Below, piece after piece: positions 35,261 through 43,074 of a DNA stretch of 64,000 nucleotides. The notes beneath the pieces were generated by a model. That model was not told the origin of the DNA, made no database searches, and was given only the letters and a program-made list of their open reading frames with translations. The position numbers and the translations under genes were made by a program. The stretch is from Nostoc sp. 'Peltigera membranacea cyanobiont' N6 (GTDB lineage Bacteria > Cyanobacteriota > Cyanobacteriia > Cyanobacteriales > Nostocaceae). Each line of letters begins with the position of its first letter. Position 1 is the stretch's first letter. The DNA is taken from positions 124,001 through 188,000 of the forward strand of contig NZ_CP026681.1 of NCBI RefSeq assembly GCF_002949735.1. Direction: 5' to 3'.

Positions 35261-36058
35261 TTACAAGTGATTTTGAAACAGTTCTAGAACATGTTGCCAA
35301 GCATCAGGAGCAGCTTCGGGATTATAAATTGGGTTCTGGGTGATGAATGGATATTGGTCTTTAAAAAATCCGGCAAAGAATCCATGTCCAGCATCATATC
35401 GAAATACACGATGATTGATTTGATGTTTCTTTAATTCTGCCTCAATTTGCTCGTTTTCTTCTTGCGAAACTAATGCATCTCTTGTACCAAAAAAAGCATA
35501 AATAGTACCTTGAATTTCCGAGGTGCGATTAATAGTTGGAATCTCTTCGCCATAACTAGAAGTAGTAATCCCACCACCATAGAAAGAAGCTGTTGCTTTG
35601 ATATCGGGTAAAGTTGCAGCCATATAAGCAACATGACCGCCAAAACAGAAACCAATCACACCGATCGCATCATCTTTGACATTAGATAAAGTTTTGAGGT
35701 AAGCGATCGCAGCTTGAATATCGCTGAAAATCTCTTGATACTTAACTTGTTGATAATATTCCAAGCCTAGCCGATATGCTTCTGGGCTATAGCCAGCATC
35801 TTTTGGGCTAAAGTCAGCCTCAAAACCGGGAGCAGTACGTTGATACATCGCCGGAGCGATCGCTACATAACCTTGTTTAGCGATTAATTCGGTAATATCT
35901 CGAATATTACGATTGATTCCAAAAATTTCTGGAAAAACTATAACTGCGCCAAAGGTTCCATTTTGTGCTGGTTGAGCTAAGTAAGCATCGATTTCTAAGC
36001 CATTGTTAGGTACTTTGACATAAGAAGTGTGAATTTCGATGTTTGTTGTTTCTACCAT
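35261..36058 (-). CDS. Dienelactone hydrolase family protein
   Basis: The 265-residue product has an alpha/beta hydrolase fold of the carboxymethylenebutenolidase type. The nucleophile is the cysteine in GVIGFCFGGHVAY, with an aspartate in FGTRDALVS and the histidine in YDAGHGFFAGF. DLH proteins hydrolyse cyclic esters; the native substrate in cyanobacteria is not known. It is cytoplasmic with no signal peptide. Confidence 0.9.
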   Translation of the reverse strand: MVETTNIEIHTSYVKVPNNGLEIDAYLAQPAQNGTFGAVIVFPEIFGINRNIRDITELIAKQGYVAIAPAMYQRTAPGFEADFSPKDAGYSPEAYRLGLEYYQQVKYQEIFSDIQAAIAYLKTLSNVKDDAIGVIGFCFGGHVAYMAATLPDIKATASFYGGGITTSSYGEEIPTINRTSEIQGTIYAFFGTRDALVSQEENEQIEAELKKHQINHRVFRYDAGHGFFAGFFKDQYPFITQNPIYNPEAAPDAWQHVLELFQNHL

Positions 36059-36377
36059 CTTTGTTTCGGCTGCTTTTATACTAACTCATCTATTTTGACT
36101 GTTTTTTGATACCAATGGGTGATGTCTACAACGAGCAAAAACACCAAGGGTATTGCTCTACTCAATAGATATGATATTTCCAGAAATTTAAGTATGTGTT
36201 AGCCAGAACCTTTTTAGAGAGGTAGTTCTATTACCCATATCTATGCAAATCAGATGAATTTCTAACTTTTGAATAAATGGCATCTCAAACTTCTGGATGA
36301 TACTAAGGGTTTTTGATTTGTGCGACCTTACATAGAGCAAGCAGAAAGACTCAAAATTAATAACCACAAGAAAAACA
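36059..36377. other. Intergenic stretch without recognised gene
   Basis: A divergent promoter region between the hydrolase gene and the DUF2267 gene. No repeat or RNA gene was recognised. Confidence 0.4.
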
Positions 36378-36917
36378 ATGCCAGATCAAAGTTTTAGAAC
36401 AAATATTCCCGAAATTGACCCAACAGAGATTGAAGATAATCGAACTGCGATCGCAGACGAACATCGCTCGTTCCTAGAAAAAGTTCAGGTTAAAGCCGGA
36501 TTTGCAGATCCCTATGATGCAAGAGACTTTACCGAAGTTGTGTTTCGCGTCATGCGCGACTTAATGACAACAGAAGCTAGCGATCGCGTCGCAGCAGAAT
36601 TGCATACAGAGGCAGTGCCTACAGATGAGAAAGCACTCCAGTTTGAAGTGTCCGATCTCTGGAAAGATACTAATCCAATTGTGGGATTTTTAAGCCGGGT
36701 TCGTCCACCTTGGAAAGGGCCAGGTATCTTCAATATCGATTCCGATCGCTTCCTGTTCCGAGTTGCTAATGAAAGTGGAATGCCGCGATCGGTCGAACGA
36801 GAGCAAGCGGTTAAAGCAGTGTTTTCTGCCACAAAAGACGAACTTTCCCAAGAGCGGATTCAGGAAATTGCTAGCTGGCTACCTGATTATGTCCGTCAGC
36901 TTTGGGAGCAAGCTTAA
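36378..36917 (+). CDS. DUF2267 protein
   Basis: The 179-residue product has the pattern of DUF2267: HRSFLEKVQVKAGFADPYDARDFTEVVFRVMRDLM, a central LW segment, and REQAVKAVFSATKDELSQERIQEIASWLP. The family is helical and of unknown function, often found near stress genes. It has a CACAAGAAAAACAATG start context. No partner gene is adjacent on the same strand. Confidence 0.8.
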   Translation: MPDQSFRTNIPEIDPTEIEDNRTAIADEHRSFLEKVQVKAGFADPYDARDFTEVVFRVMRDLMTTEASDRVAAELHTEAVPTDEKALQFEVSDLWKDTNPIVGFLSRVRPPWKGPGIFNIDSDRFLFRVANESGMPRSVEREQAVKAVFSATKDELSQERIQEIASWLPDYVRQLWEQA

Positions 36918-36995
36918 TTAGAAGTATAGAAAAAGTCAAGCCTGTTTGCGATCGTTACCCGCAAACAGACTTTTCATAAAATACCAGTTGTGCAT

Positions 36996-37205
36996 TTACT
37001 CGTCTGACTCTAGCAGTTGAGCAAGTTGATGTGCAGCTGCGTGAGAATTAAGTGGCGACCAAATAGGGTAAGTTGCTCCTTGCTCTAATGATGGCTCCTC
37101 ATCCCTAGATAATTCTGAAACTAGAAACTGCATCACTTTCAGTTTGTCTGCACGAGTTAAATTTCGCAGGGTAGGAAATAGCTCTACGGCGTTCATAATT
37201 GTCAT
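36996..37205 (-). CDS. Small conserved protein, antitoxin-like
   Basis: The 69-residue product has LFPTLRNLTRADKLKVMQFLVSEL and a C-terminal YPIWSPLNSHAAAHQLAQLLE. The family is widespread in cyanobacteria and looks like the antitoxin half of a small module, but no toxin gene is adjacent. Function is inferred from resemblance only. Confidence 0.65.
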   Translation of the reverse strand: MTIMNAVELFPTLRNLTRADKLKVMQFLVSELSRDEEPSLEQGATYPIWSPLNSHAAAHQLAQLLESDE

Positions 37206-37415
37206 GCTGGAGATGAATCAAAATTTCTATCTTTACACAAATTTTATCAGGCTGCGTGGGAATTAAGCGGCTTTGAGATAGCGTGCGTTGCGCTTTGCGA
37301 CAACGCACCCTACATTGGGGAATGGGATCTAAGGGAAAAGTGCATAGTGCCTACGCACTTTCAGCAAAACATATTCATTGTATTAAGCTTAAGAGAGAAG
37401 TTCGGATTAATCTAT

Positions 37416-38192
37416 ATGAATGACAAAAAACTAGGCTATGCCCAATATTATACTTACGAGGCAAGAAAAGATATGCGATGGTTACATCGTACTATTGAGT
37501 TGTTGCATCAACACCCGGAACGGGGAAAATATGAATCAGAAGAAGCAGGAGAGCTATTTACAAATGAGACGATAGGAGTAGGAAAAAAGTTAATTAAATT
37601 AATGGAGATAGAAAAACCAATATCAAAAGATATAAGCGAATTATACAATTTACTTAAATTTTACAAAGGTGTGCTTAATTACGATTGGGATGACATTTGT
37701 AAATATGTTGAAGAGTGGCATTGGGTCGCAAATATCTGGGATGATTTTGAGGGAATGATCGAATTAAATTTATGGAAAGAAGTTGAACCTAAACTTTATT
37801 CTATCGCCAAACCATTAATAGCAGAAGGTAAATTTATTCGCACTACTTCCAGTCCAGCACATTATGGCCATGTAGTATTCCATATTGAGCCGAAAATTGA
37901 AGACCAGACTATTCAAATTATCTGGCAGATTAACGATGAAAAAATTATTCCAGTTGATTATATTCCGGTAATTTTTGAAGGAATTATCGATGCCATAATT
38001 GAATATTTTCATAAGACAAATATTGCCCTAACATCTATGAAAATTATCGTGTACAATGGAAGTCATCACGAGGTTGATTCCAGACAAATTTCTTACCGAA
38101 TAGCGGCAGCAATAGCTTGCCGTAAGGCTTTAGCAAATGCTGAATTCATTGGCATTCCCAGTCTTCGTACTTCAAACCATCAATACGGCTGA
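37416..38192 (+). CDS. Orphan protein with EF-G domain IV-like C-terminus
   Basis: From ATG at 37416 the product has 258 residues; a GTG at 37347 would add 23. The N-terminal half is charged and helical with no known match. The C-terminal half has SSPAHYGHVVFHIEP, then IPVDYIPVIFEGIIDAI, then MKIIVYNGSHHEVDSRQISYRIAAAIACRKAL, which follows elongation factor G domain IV in order and spacing. There is no GTPase domain. It could mimic EF-G or tRNA at the ribosome. The family call rests on pattern recognition. Its 3' end overlaps the convergent toxin gene by 47 bases. Confidence 0.7.
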   Translation: MNDKKLGYAQYYTYEARKDMRWLHRTIELLHQHPERGKYESEEAGELFTNETIGVGKKLIKLMEIEKPISKDISELYNLLKFYKGVLNYDWDDICKYVEEWHWVANIWDDFEGMIELNLWKEVEPKLYSIAKPLIAEGKFIRTTSSPAHYGHVVFHIEPKIEDQTIQIIWQINDEKIIPVDYIPVIFEGIIDAIIEYFHKTNIALTSMKIIVYNGSHHEVDSRQISYRIAAAIACRKALANAEFIGIPSLRTSNHQYG

Positions 38193-38550
38193 ATTCGCGG
38201 GTGTTGTGGGTGACAAGTGTGAGATCATTTGCTAAGGCGATCGCAGCAATTAATAAATCATTTGCTCCAATTGGAGTTCCCAAAGCATTAAGACGAGCGC
38301 GAATATTTCCAGCTATTTTTGCAGCTTGACGATCCAGTGATAAATCAGCAAACTCAGCAAATAAATTTTCTAGATGAGTGAGGTTTCTATCAACGTTTGC
38401 GCTTTTGTAGGCTCCGTAATACAATTCGCTATAAACAACTGTACAAATGTAAATTTCTCTAGAAGGAATTAATAAAGTTTTTTGGGCGACAGGTGAATTT
38501 GGTGAATTCAGAATTTGGATACACGCATTTGTATCTAGGAGGTAGGCCAT
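38146..38550 (-). CDS. vapC: PIN-domain toxin (VapC-like)
   Basis: The 134-residue product has the PIN active-site residues in MAYLLDTNACIQIL, VVYSELYYGAYKS, GANDLLIAAIALA and LVTHNTREFSRI. It is close to VapC ribonucleases. The gene overlaps its antitoxin gene upstream by 16 bases and the EF-G-like gene downstream on the other strand. It is the second PIN toxin in element 2. Confidence 0.9.
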   Translation of the reverse strand: MAYLLDTNACIQILNSPNSPVAQKTLLIPSREIYICTVVYSELYYGAYKSANVDRNLTHLENLFAEFADLSLDRQAAKIAGNIRARLNALGTPIGANDLLIAAIALANDLTLVTHNTREFSRIDGLKYEDWECQ

Positions 38551-38810
38551 TGAATCTCCTCCCGTTCCTCAAAGGGAAGTTGTTCTGGACGTTCAAGCGG
38601 ATCGCCTTCCCAACTACCTATTACTTCTTCAACAAATTTACGAGAGTATCCTAGTTCTTCCGGCGTTTTGGTTGGAGACTGTGAAGATTTTGGTATAACA
38701 GGTTGAAAGACAATCACTACATCTAATTCTTGGTTGGTAATTTCCGGTGGAAGCTGGATTTGCAGAATTCCATCATCACCAATATATGTTCTAATCTTAA
38801 TGCTTTCCAT
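38535..38810 (-). CDS. Antitoxin partner of VapC-like toxin
   Basis: The 91-residue product begins ESIKIRTYIGDDGILQIQLPPEI, a beta-rich DNA-binding type start, and ends in an acidic tail (SWEGDPLERPEQLPFEEREEI) suited to bind and block a PIN toxin. It overlaps the toxin gene by 16 bases. The family is common in cyanobacteria. Confidence 0.8.
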   Translation of the reverse strand: MESIKIRTYIGDDGILQIQLPPEITNQELDVVIVFQPVIPKSSQSPTKTPEELGYSRKFVEEVIGSWEGDPLERPEQLPFEEREEIQWPTS

Positions 38811-38853
38811 AACTGACCTCCTAGCTTATTATATTATCAATATTTGGGCAAGT

Positions 38854-40155
38854 TTAACTTTGTTTATAAACCATTTCCATTTTCAACTTCTCAATCTCCA
38901 ATCTCAACTTGTCATTCTCCATCCTCAACTTAGCATTCTCTTCTCTAATCAACTCAACTTCATTTCTCTTACTCAAAGCCTGATTAATCGCCAACTTTCG
39001 CATATCTAGAGAAAACCAACGCTGATAAGTTTGCGTATGAACTTGCACACTATGTCCCAAATTATCAGCCGCCGCTTTAATTGGTATTCCCAAAATATGC
39101 GCCCGAATTGCCCAAGCGTGGCGTAAATCATAGGGTTTAAAATCCAATCCTATTTTGCGGAACCACCAGCTAACTCGCTGTGTTAACGCCGTTATATCTG
39201 CATGATTAGTGTTATCTTTTTTAGCGATCGCACTCCCCAGCATCTCCAAAAATTTAGGATTTCTCAAATCAAAGTCATCAATCCATTGTCTATATAATGG
39301 TAATGCTTCTCTTTCCCCAGTCTTACAATCTTTATGAACTTTCCAGGTTAAATCTGTATTTTCTTTACTCAACCACCAATCGATATTAGGATTAATAAAA
39401 AGTTCTCGTGGACGTAAACCAAAAACTGCTAACATTCCATACGTCCAGCGCCAAAGTTGCCAGCTATCTTGAACATTTTGATTTACTTGATTACCTCTAT
39501 TATTCAAATAATCTTCAAATTTGATAATTCCATCAGCTATTTCCGCATCTGTAGGGATAGTGCGGGAGTTATTCTCAGGCATTTTGGAATATTTAGATAA
39601 ATCGATTTCGATTTTAAATGTCATGCAAAATGCCGATATAGCTCTAGCTGCATTATACTTAGCCCATTCCTTATCGATGTGCTCAATTGAGCTTATCAAA
39701 TTTTCTGCGATCGCTAAATCTTTAGGATTCGTAAATCGTTTAGTTCGGGAAAAGTAATAAAAAAAAGTATGTTCGCTTTTAGTAGTTCTTTTATGAGTCT
39801 TAAAATACTCGGCTTCAAATTCTTCGAGTAATTCTCCTATAGTCTTAAATTCTTTTTTAATTGCCTCATTACCTAAATATTTATCATTCCACTCAAAAGT
39901 TTTACGAGCGATTAACTTCCCTAATTCATAAGCTTCTTCCTCAGCCGTTTTCAGTCCATCCAAGTTAGAGGGAATATTTAAACTGATATTGTATTGCTTT
40001 CTACCAGTACCATTGCTATCTTTATCTCCCGGCTTAATTGGTAACGTCGCCCGTAATTGCAGACTTCCATTCGATTCTCTAATTGTCACCTTTGCCTTTG
40101 CAGACTTCAAACGCAGATTAACTTTCTCTAATTCTAGTACTACTTTCGTTCTCAT
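38854..40155 (-). CDS. xisA: XisA excisase of nifD element 2, shortened N-terminus
   Basis: The 433-residue product matches XisA of Anabaena closely, with GLRPRELFINPNIDWWLSK, PYDLRHAWAIRAHILGIP and the nucleophile tyrosine in HTQTYQRWFS. A tyrosine replaces the usual catalytic histidine, as in XisA. It cuts and rejoins GGATTACTCCG sites. As I recall, the PCC 7120 protein is about 40 residues longer; here an in-frame upstream stretch still reads SSLQAQQQKEHM but loses similarity and meets a stop before any ATG. A miniature element starts about 90 bp upstream. The ATG at 40155 is the first available. Confidence 0.94.
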   Translation of the reverse strand: MRTKVVLELEKVNLRLKSAKAKVTIRESNGSLQLRATLPIKPGDKDSNGTGRKQYNISLNIPSNLDGLKTAEEEAYELGKLIARKTFEWNDKYLGNEAIKKEFKTIGELLEEFEAEYFKTHKRTTKSEHTFFYYFSRTKRFTNPKDLAIAENLISSIEHIDKEWAKYNAARAISAFCMTFKIEIDLSKYSKMPENNSRTIPTDAEIADGIIKFEDYLNNRGNQVNQNVQDSWQLWRWTYGMLAVFGLRPRELFINPNIDWWLSKENTDLTWKVHKDCKTGEREALPLYRQWIDDFDLRNPKFLEMLGSAIAKKDNTNHADITALTQRVSWWFRKIGLDFKPYDLRHAWAIRAHILGIPIKAAADNLGHSVQVHTQTYQRWFSLDMRKLAINQALSKRNEVELIREENAKLRMENDKLRLEIEKLKMEMVYKQS

Positions 40156-40248
40156 GTGTTCTTTTTGCTGCTGTGCTTGCAGAGATGAGCAAAAAAACGG
40201 GCGATTTTTTAATCACCTTGGCTCAGGACAACATTTAGATGATGCGTG

Positions 40249-40403
40249 ATATCATGTCCGCTTCATTGCTTATTAAACCCGAAGAAGCCCACCCTGCCAA
40301 AGCCTATCTTTGCCTCCCTGCCCCTAATCCCCAGAGGGGGCCCCGAGTTCCCCGCAAGCGGGGAGGGGTTCTTTTATTATGGGTAATTTAGCGGACATGA
40401 TAT
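40249..40403. mobile_element. Miniature inverted-repeat element, copy 2
   Basis: ATATCATGTCCGC at 40249-40261 and GCGGACATGATAT at 40391-40403 are the same 13-bp termini as in copy 1 at 31679. The interior has CCCCGCAAGCGGGGAGGGG. It lies immediately upstream of the shortened xisA. Confidence 0.8.
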
Positions 40404-40539
40404 GAGTCCTGAACCTAATTATGCTGTGTTTTTAGCCTATATTTAGTCTAAAAATAAATGTGCTATTAGCGAACAATGTTTATCGCTCACATTGCTTACT
40501 GCAAACATTAGGCTGTTGAAAATAATTAAACCACCAAAA

Positions 40540-40550
40540 GGATTACTCCG
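40540..40550 (+). other. Right recombination site of nifD element 2
   Basis: The second GGATTACTCCG, followed directly by the final nifD codons. Flanking bases differ from the left copy on both sides, so the repeat is exactly 11 bp. Confidence 0.96.
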
Positions 40551-40699
40551 GCCCTTATCACGGTTATGACGGCTTCGCCATCTTCGCACGTGACATGGAC
40601 TTGGCACTCAACAGCCCAACCTGGGGATTAATTGGCGCTCCTTGGAATGAAAAAGCTAACGCTAAGAAGGCTGAAGCTAAGGCTAAGGCTGCCGTTTAG
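40550..40699 (+). CDS. nifD: Nitrogenase MoFe protein alpha chain, segment 3 of 3
   Basis: This is codons 455-503 and the stop. The sequence reads GPYHGYDGFAIFARDMDLAL, then NSPTWGLIGAPW, and ends in a lysine/alanine-rich tail. It has no start codon or ribosome site and is expressed only after excision joins it to segment 2. The stop TAG is at 40697-40699. Joined length over the three parts is 1512 bp including the stop. Confidence 0.97.
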   Translation, partial: GPYHGYDGFAIFARDMDLALNSPTWGLIGAPWNEKANAKKAEAKAKAAV

Positions 40700-40730
40700 G
40701 GAAATGGGAGAGTGAGATAAGTAAGGATAA

Positions 40731-40750
40731 CCTGGGGCTAAAACCCCAGG
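40731..40750 (+). promoter_or_regulatory. Hairpin in the nifD-nifK spacer
   Basis: CCTGGGG pairs with CCCCAGG around CTAAAA. It could be a processing or attenuating structure between nifD and nifK. The rest of 40700-40897 is AT-rich and shows no gene. Confidence 0.55.
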
Positions 40751-40897
40751 GGGGAGTTGGGAATCCAAATTTCAAAATTGAAAGATTAAAAATTCGTTTT
40801 GATTTTTGCATTTTGAATTTTGAATCATATTCCCACTCCCGCCTTAAATCTTCATTCCTCAATCAGTAAAGAATTCAGTAACCTTGGAGATCCAGAA

Positions 40898-42433
40898 ATG
40901 CCTCAGAATCCAGAAAAAATTCAAGATCACGTCGAGTTATTCCACCAACCAGAGTACCAAGAACTATTTGAAAACAAAAAGCAGTTTGAAAACGGTCACG
41001 AAGCCGAAGAAGTCCAACGGGTTGCAGAGTGGACAAAGGGTTGGGATTATCGTGAAAAGAACTTCGCTCGTGAAGCTTTAACCGTTAACCCTGCTAAAGG
41101 TTGTCAACCATTGGGAGCAATCTTTGCTGCTGTTGGTTTTGAAGGTACTCTACCTTTCGTTCAAGGTTCTCAAGGTTGCGTTGCTTACTTCCGCACCCAC
41201 TTAACCCGTCACTACAAAGAGCCATTCTCTGGTGTATCTTCTTCAATGACTGAAGATGCAGCCGTGTTTGGTGGTCTGCAAAACATGATTGACGGCTTGG
41301 CGAACTCTTACACTCTCTACAAGCCTAAGATGATCGCTGTCTGCACCACCTGTATGGCAGAAGTAATTGGTGATGACTTACAGTCTTTCATCAACAACGC
41401 TAAGGAAGCTGGTTCAGTTCCTCAAGATTTCCCAGTACCTTACGCTCACACTCCTAGCTTTGTCGGCTCCCACATCACTGGTTACGACAACATGATGAAG
41501 GGAATTCTTTCTAACTTGACCGCAGGTCATAAGAAAGAAACCAGCAATGGTAAAATCAACTTCATCCCAGGTTTTGACACCTACGTAGGTAACAACCGCG
41601 AAATCAAGCGGATTGCTTCTTTGTTCGGCTTTGACTACACAATTCTAGCCGACAACAGCGACTACCTCGATTCACCAAACACAGGTGAATTCAATATGTA
41701 CCCAGGTGGTACAAAGCTAGAAGATGCAGCAGATTCAATCAATGCGAAAACTACGATCGCTCTGCAAGCACACTCCACCCTCAAAACCCGCGAGTATATC
41801 GAAAAAGAGTGGAAGCAACCAACCTCAGTTTCCCGTCCTTGGGGCATTAAGGGTACTGATGAGTTCTTGATGAAACTCAGCGAATTGAGTGGTATCCCAA
41901 TTCCCGAACAATTGGAAATTGAACGCGGTCAGGCAGTTGATGCCATGACTGACTCCCACTCATGGCTTCACGGCAAGCGCTTCGCTATCTACGGCGAACC
42001 AGATTTAGTATACTGCGTAGTTGGCTTTATGCTAGAAATGGGTGCTGAACCTGTGCATATCTTGGTTCACAACAGCAACGAAGTATTTGAAGCAGAAATG
42101 AAAGAACTGCTTGCTTCTAGCCCCTTTGGTAGCAATGCAACTGTTTGGCCTGGTAAAGACCTGTGGCACATGCGTTCTTTGATGTTCACCGAACCCGTAG
42201 ACTTGCTCATCGGTAACAGCTACGGTAAGTACCTGTGGCGCGACACCAAGACTCCCTTAGTGAGAATTGGCTATCCTATCATAGATCGTCACCACTTACA
42301 CCGCTACACCACCATCGGTTATCAAGGTATAATCAACCTCCTTAACTGGGTTGTAAATACCCTGTTTGAAGAAATCGATCGCAACACCAATATTCCTTCT
42401 AAGACAGATATTTCCTACGACTTGATTCGTTAG
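40898..42433 (+). CDS. nifK: Nitrogenase MoFe protein beta chain
   Basis: The 511-residue protein is the beta subunit of dinitrogenase. P-cluster ligands are Cys69 (AKGCQPLGA), Cys94 (GSQGCVAYF) and Cys152 (CTTCMAEVIGDD). The start is ATG at 40898 with GGAGA seven bases upstream; an upstream reading to 40820 has no similarity to NifK. It forms the alpha2-beta2 tetramer with NifD and binds the P-cluster at the interface. The C-terminus ends SYDLIR. Confidence 0.98.
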   Translation: MPQNPEKIQDHVELFHQPEYQELFENKKQFENGHEAEEVQRVAEWTKGWDYREKNFAREALTVNPAKGCQPLGAIFAAVGFEGTLPFVQGSQGCVAYFRTHLTRHYKEPFSGVSSSMTEDAAVFGGLQNMIDGLANSYTLYKPKMIAVCTTCMAEVIGDDLQSFINNAKEAGSVPQDFPVPYAHTPSFVGSHITGYDNMMKGILSNLTAGHKKETSNGKINFIPGFDTYVGNNREIKRIASLFGFDYTILADNSDYLDSPNTGEFNMYPGGTKLEDAADSINAKTTIALQAHSTLKTREYIEKEWKQPTSVSRPWGIKGTDEFLMKLSELSGIPIPEQLEIERGQAVDAMTDSHSWLHGKRFAIYGEPDLVYCVVGFMLEMGAEPVHILVHNSNEVFEAEMKELLASSPFGSNATVWPGKDLWHMRSLMFTEPVDLLIGNSYGKYLWRDTKTPLVRIGYPIIDRHHLHRYTTIGYQGIINLLNWVVNTLFEEIDRNTNIPSKTDISYDLIR

Positions 42434-42486
42434 AAATTGCGTAGAAACACAACGTGTTAATTAAAGGGTAAAGAAGGGGAATAGGG

Positions 42487-42580
42487 ATTGGGGACTGGGG
42501 ACTGGGGACTGGGGATTGGGAAAACGCCCAATACCCAATACCCCTGCCCAAGACCTAATTCCCAATCCCCAACTCCCCTT
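42487..42580. repeat. GGGGACT heptad repeats and their inverse
   Basis: GGGGACT is repeated in tandem four to five times near 42490-42520, and complementary CCCAATACCCAATACC and CCCCAACTCCCC stretches follow. This can fold as a long hairpin in the nifK 3' region. Confidence 0.7.
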
Positions 42581-42613
42581 TTTCTTGATAGCATTTACCC
42601 AAGGGATTTATAC

Positions 42614-42961
42614 ATGGAAACCATCAATCACACTCACGAACACACTCACACTCATCCTCATCCTAATTACCATCCACCTAATCAGAAAAAACCAGGGTGG
42701 TTCCACAATCTTCTTAATCCGTTGCGGCGTGTAGTGGATGGAATTCAGGTTAAAAATAATCGCATCGCTCATCTAATTTGCCAAACAATTCCTTGTTGTT
42801 GTCCCTTTGAGCGACAAATTAAATTATTTGGGAAGTCTATTGATATCCCACCACTATGTAAACTCAATCCTTTATATGACGAATTTGTAGGATTGCGTTT
42901 CCGCGCTCTATCTTACCTTGCCGATGTATGTGGAGAGGATGTCACTAAATACATTTGTTAG
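42614..42961 (+). CDS. Mo-dependent nitrogenase-associated C-terminal domain protein
   Basis: From ATG at 42614 the product has 115 residues. It begins with a histidine-rich stretch (His at every second or third residue), which may bind metal. The rest (FHNLLNPLRRVVDGIQVKNN, CQTIPCCCPFER, IPPLCKLNPLYDEFVGLRFRALSYL) belongs to the small family annotated as Mo-dependent nitrogenase C-terminal. The same gene occupies this place between nifK and nifE in Anabaena. The biochemical role is not known. Confidence 0.88.
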   Translation: METINHTHEHTHTHPHPNYHPPNQKKPGWFHNLLNPLRRVVDGIQVKNNRIAHLICQTIPCCCPFERQIKLFGKSIDIPPLCKLNPLYDEFVGLRFRALSYLADVCGEDVTKYIC

Positions 42962-43074
42962 TCATTGGTCATTGGTCATTAGTCATTGGTCATTAGTTAT
43001 TGGTCATTAGTTGTTAGTTATTCAAAGGACAAATGACAAATGACAAAGGACAATTAACAATTAAGAGAAGAGAG
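42962..43074. repeat. Heptad repeats between the nif-associated gene and nifE
   Basis: TCATTGG/TCATTAG units recur about eight times in tandem, then ACAAATG/ACAAAGG units in the opposite sense follow. The two halves are complementary and can form a long imperfect hairpin. Confidence 0.75.

Larger units (their letters stand above)
11550..40550. mobile_element. nifD interruption element 2 (29 kb, XisA type)
   Basis: A 29,001-bp unit lies between two GGATTACTCCG copies that split nifD codon 455. xisA lies at the right end on the minus strand, as in PCC 7120, whose element is about 11 kb. This one is much larger and carries metabolic, defence-like and signalling genes. In-frame fusion on excision is seen in the sequence; developmental timing is inferred from the PCC 7120 case. 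Confidence 0.95.

Noticed and set aside
42488..42613. N-terminal extension of the Mo-nitrogenase-associated gene
   Set aside because: The extension translates the GGGGACT repeat; the family begins at the ATG at 42614.
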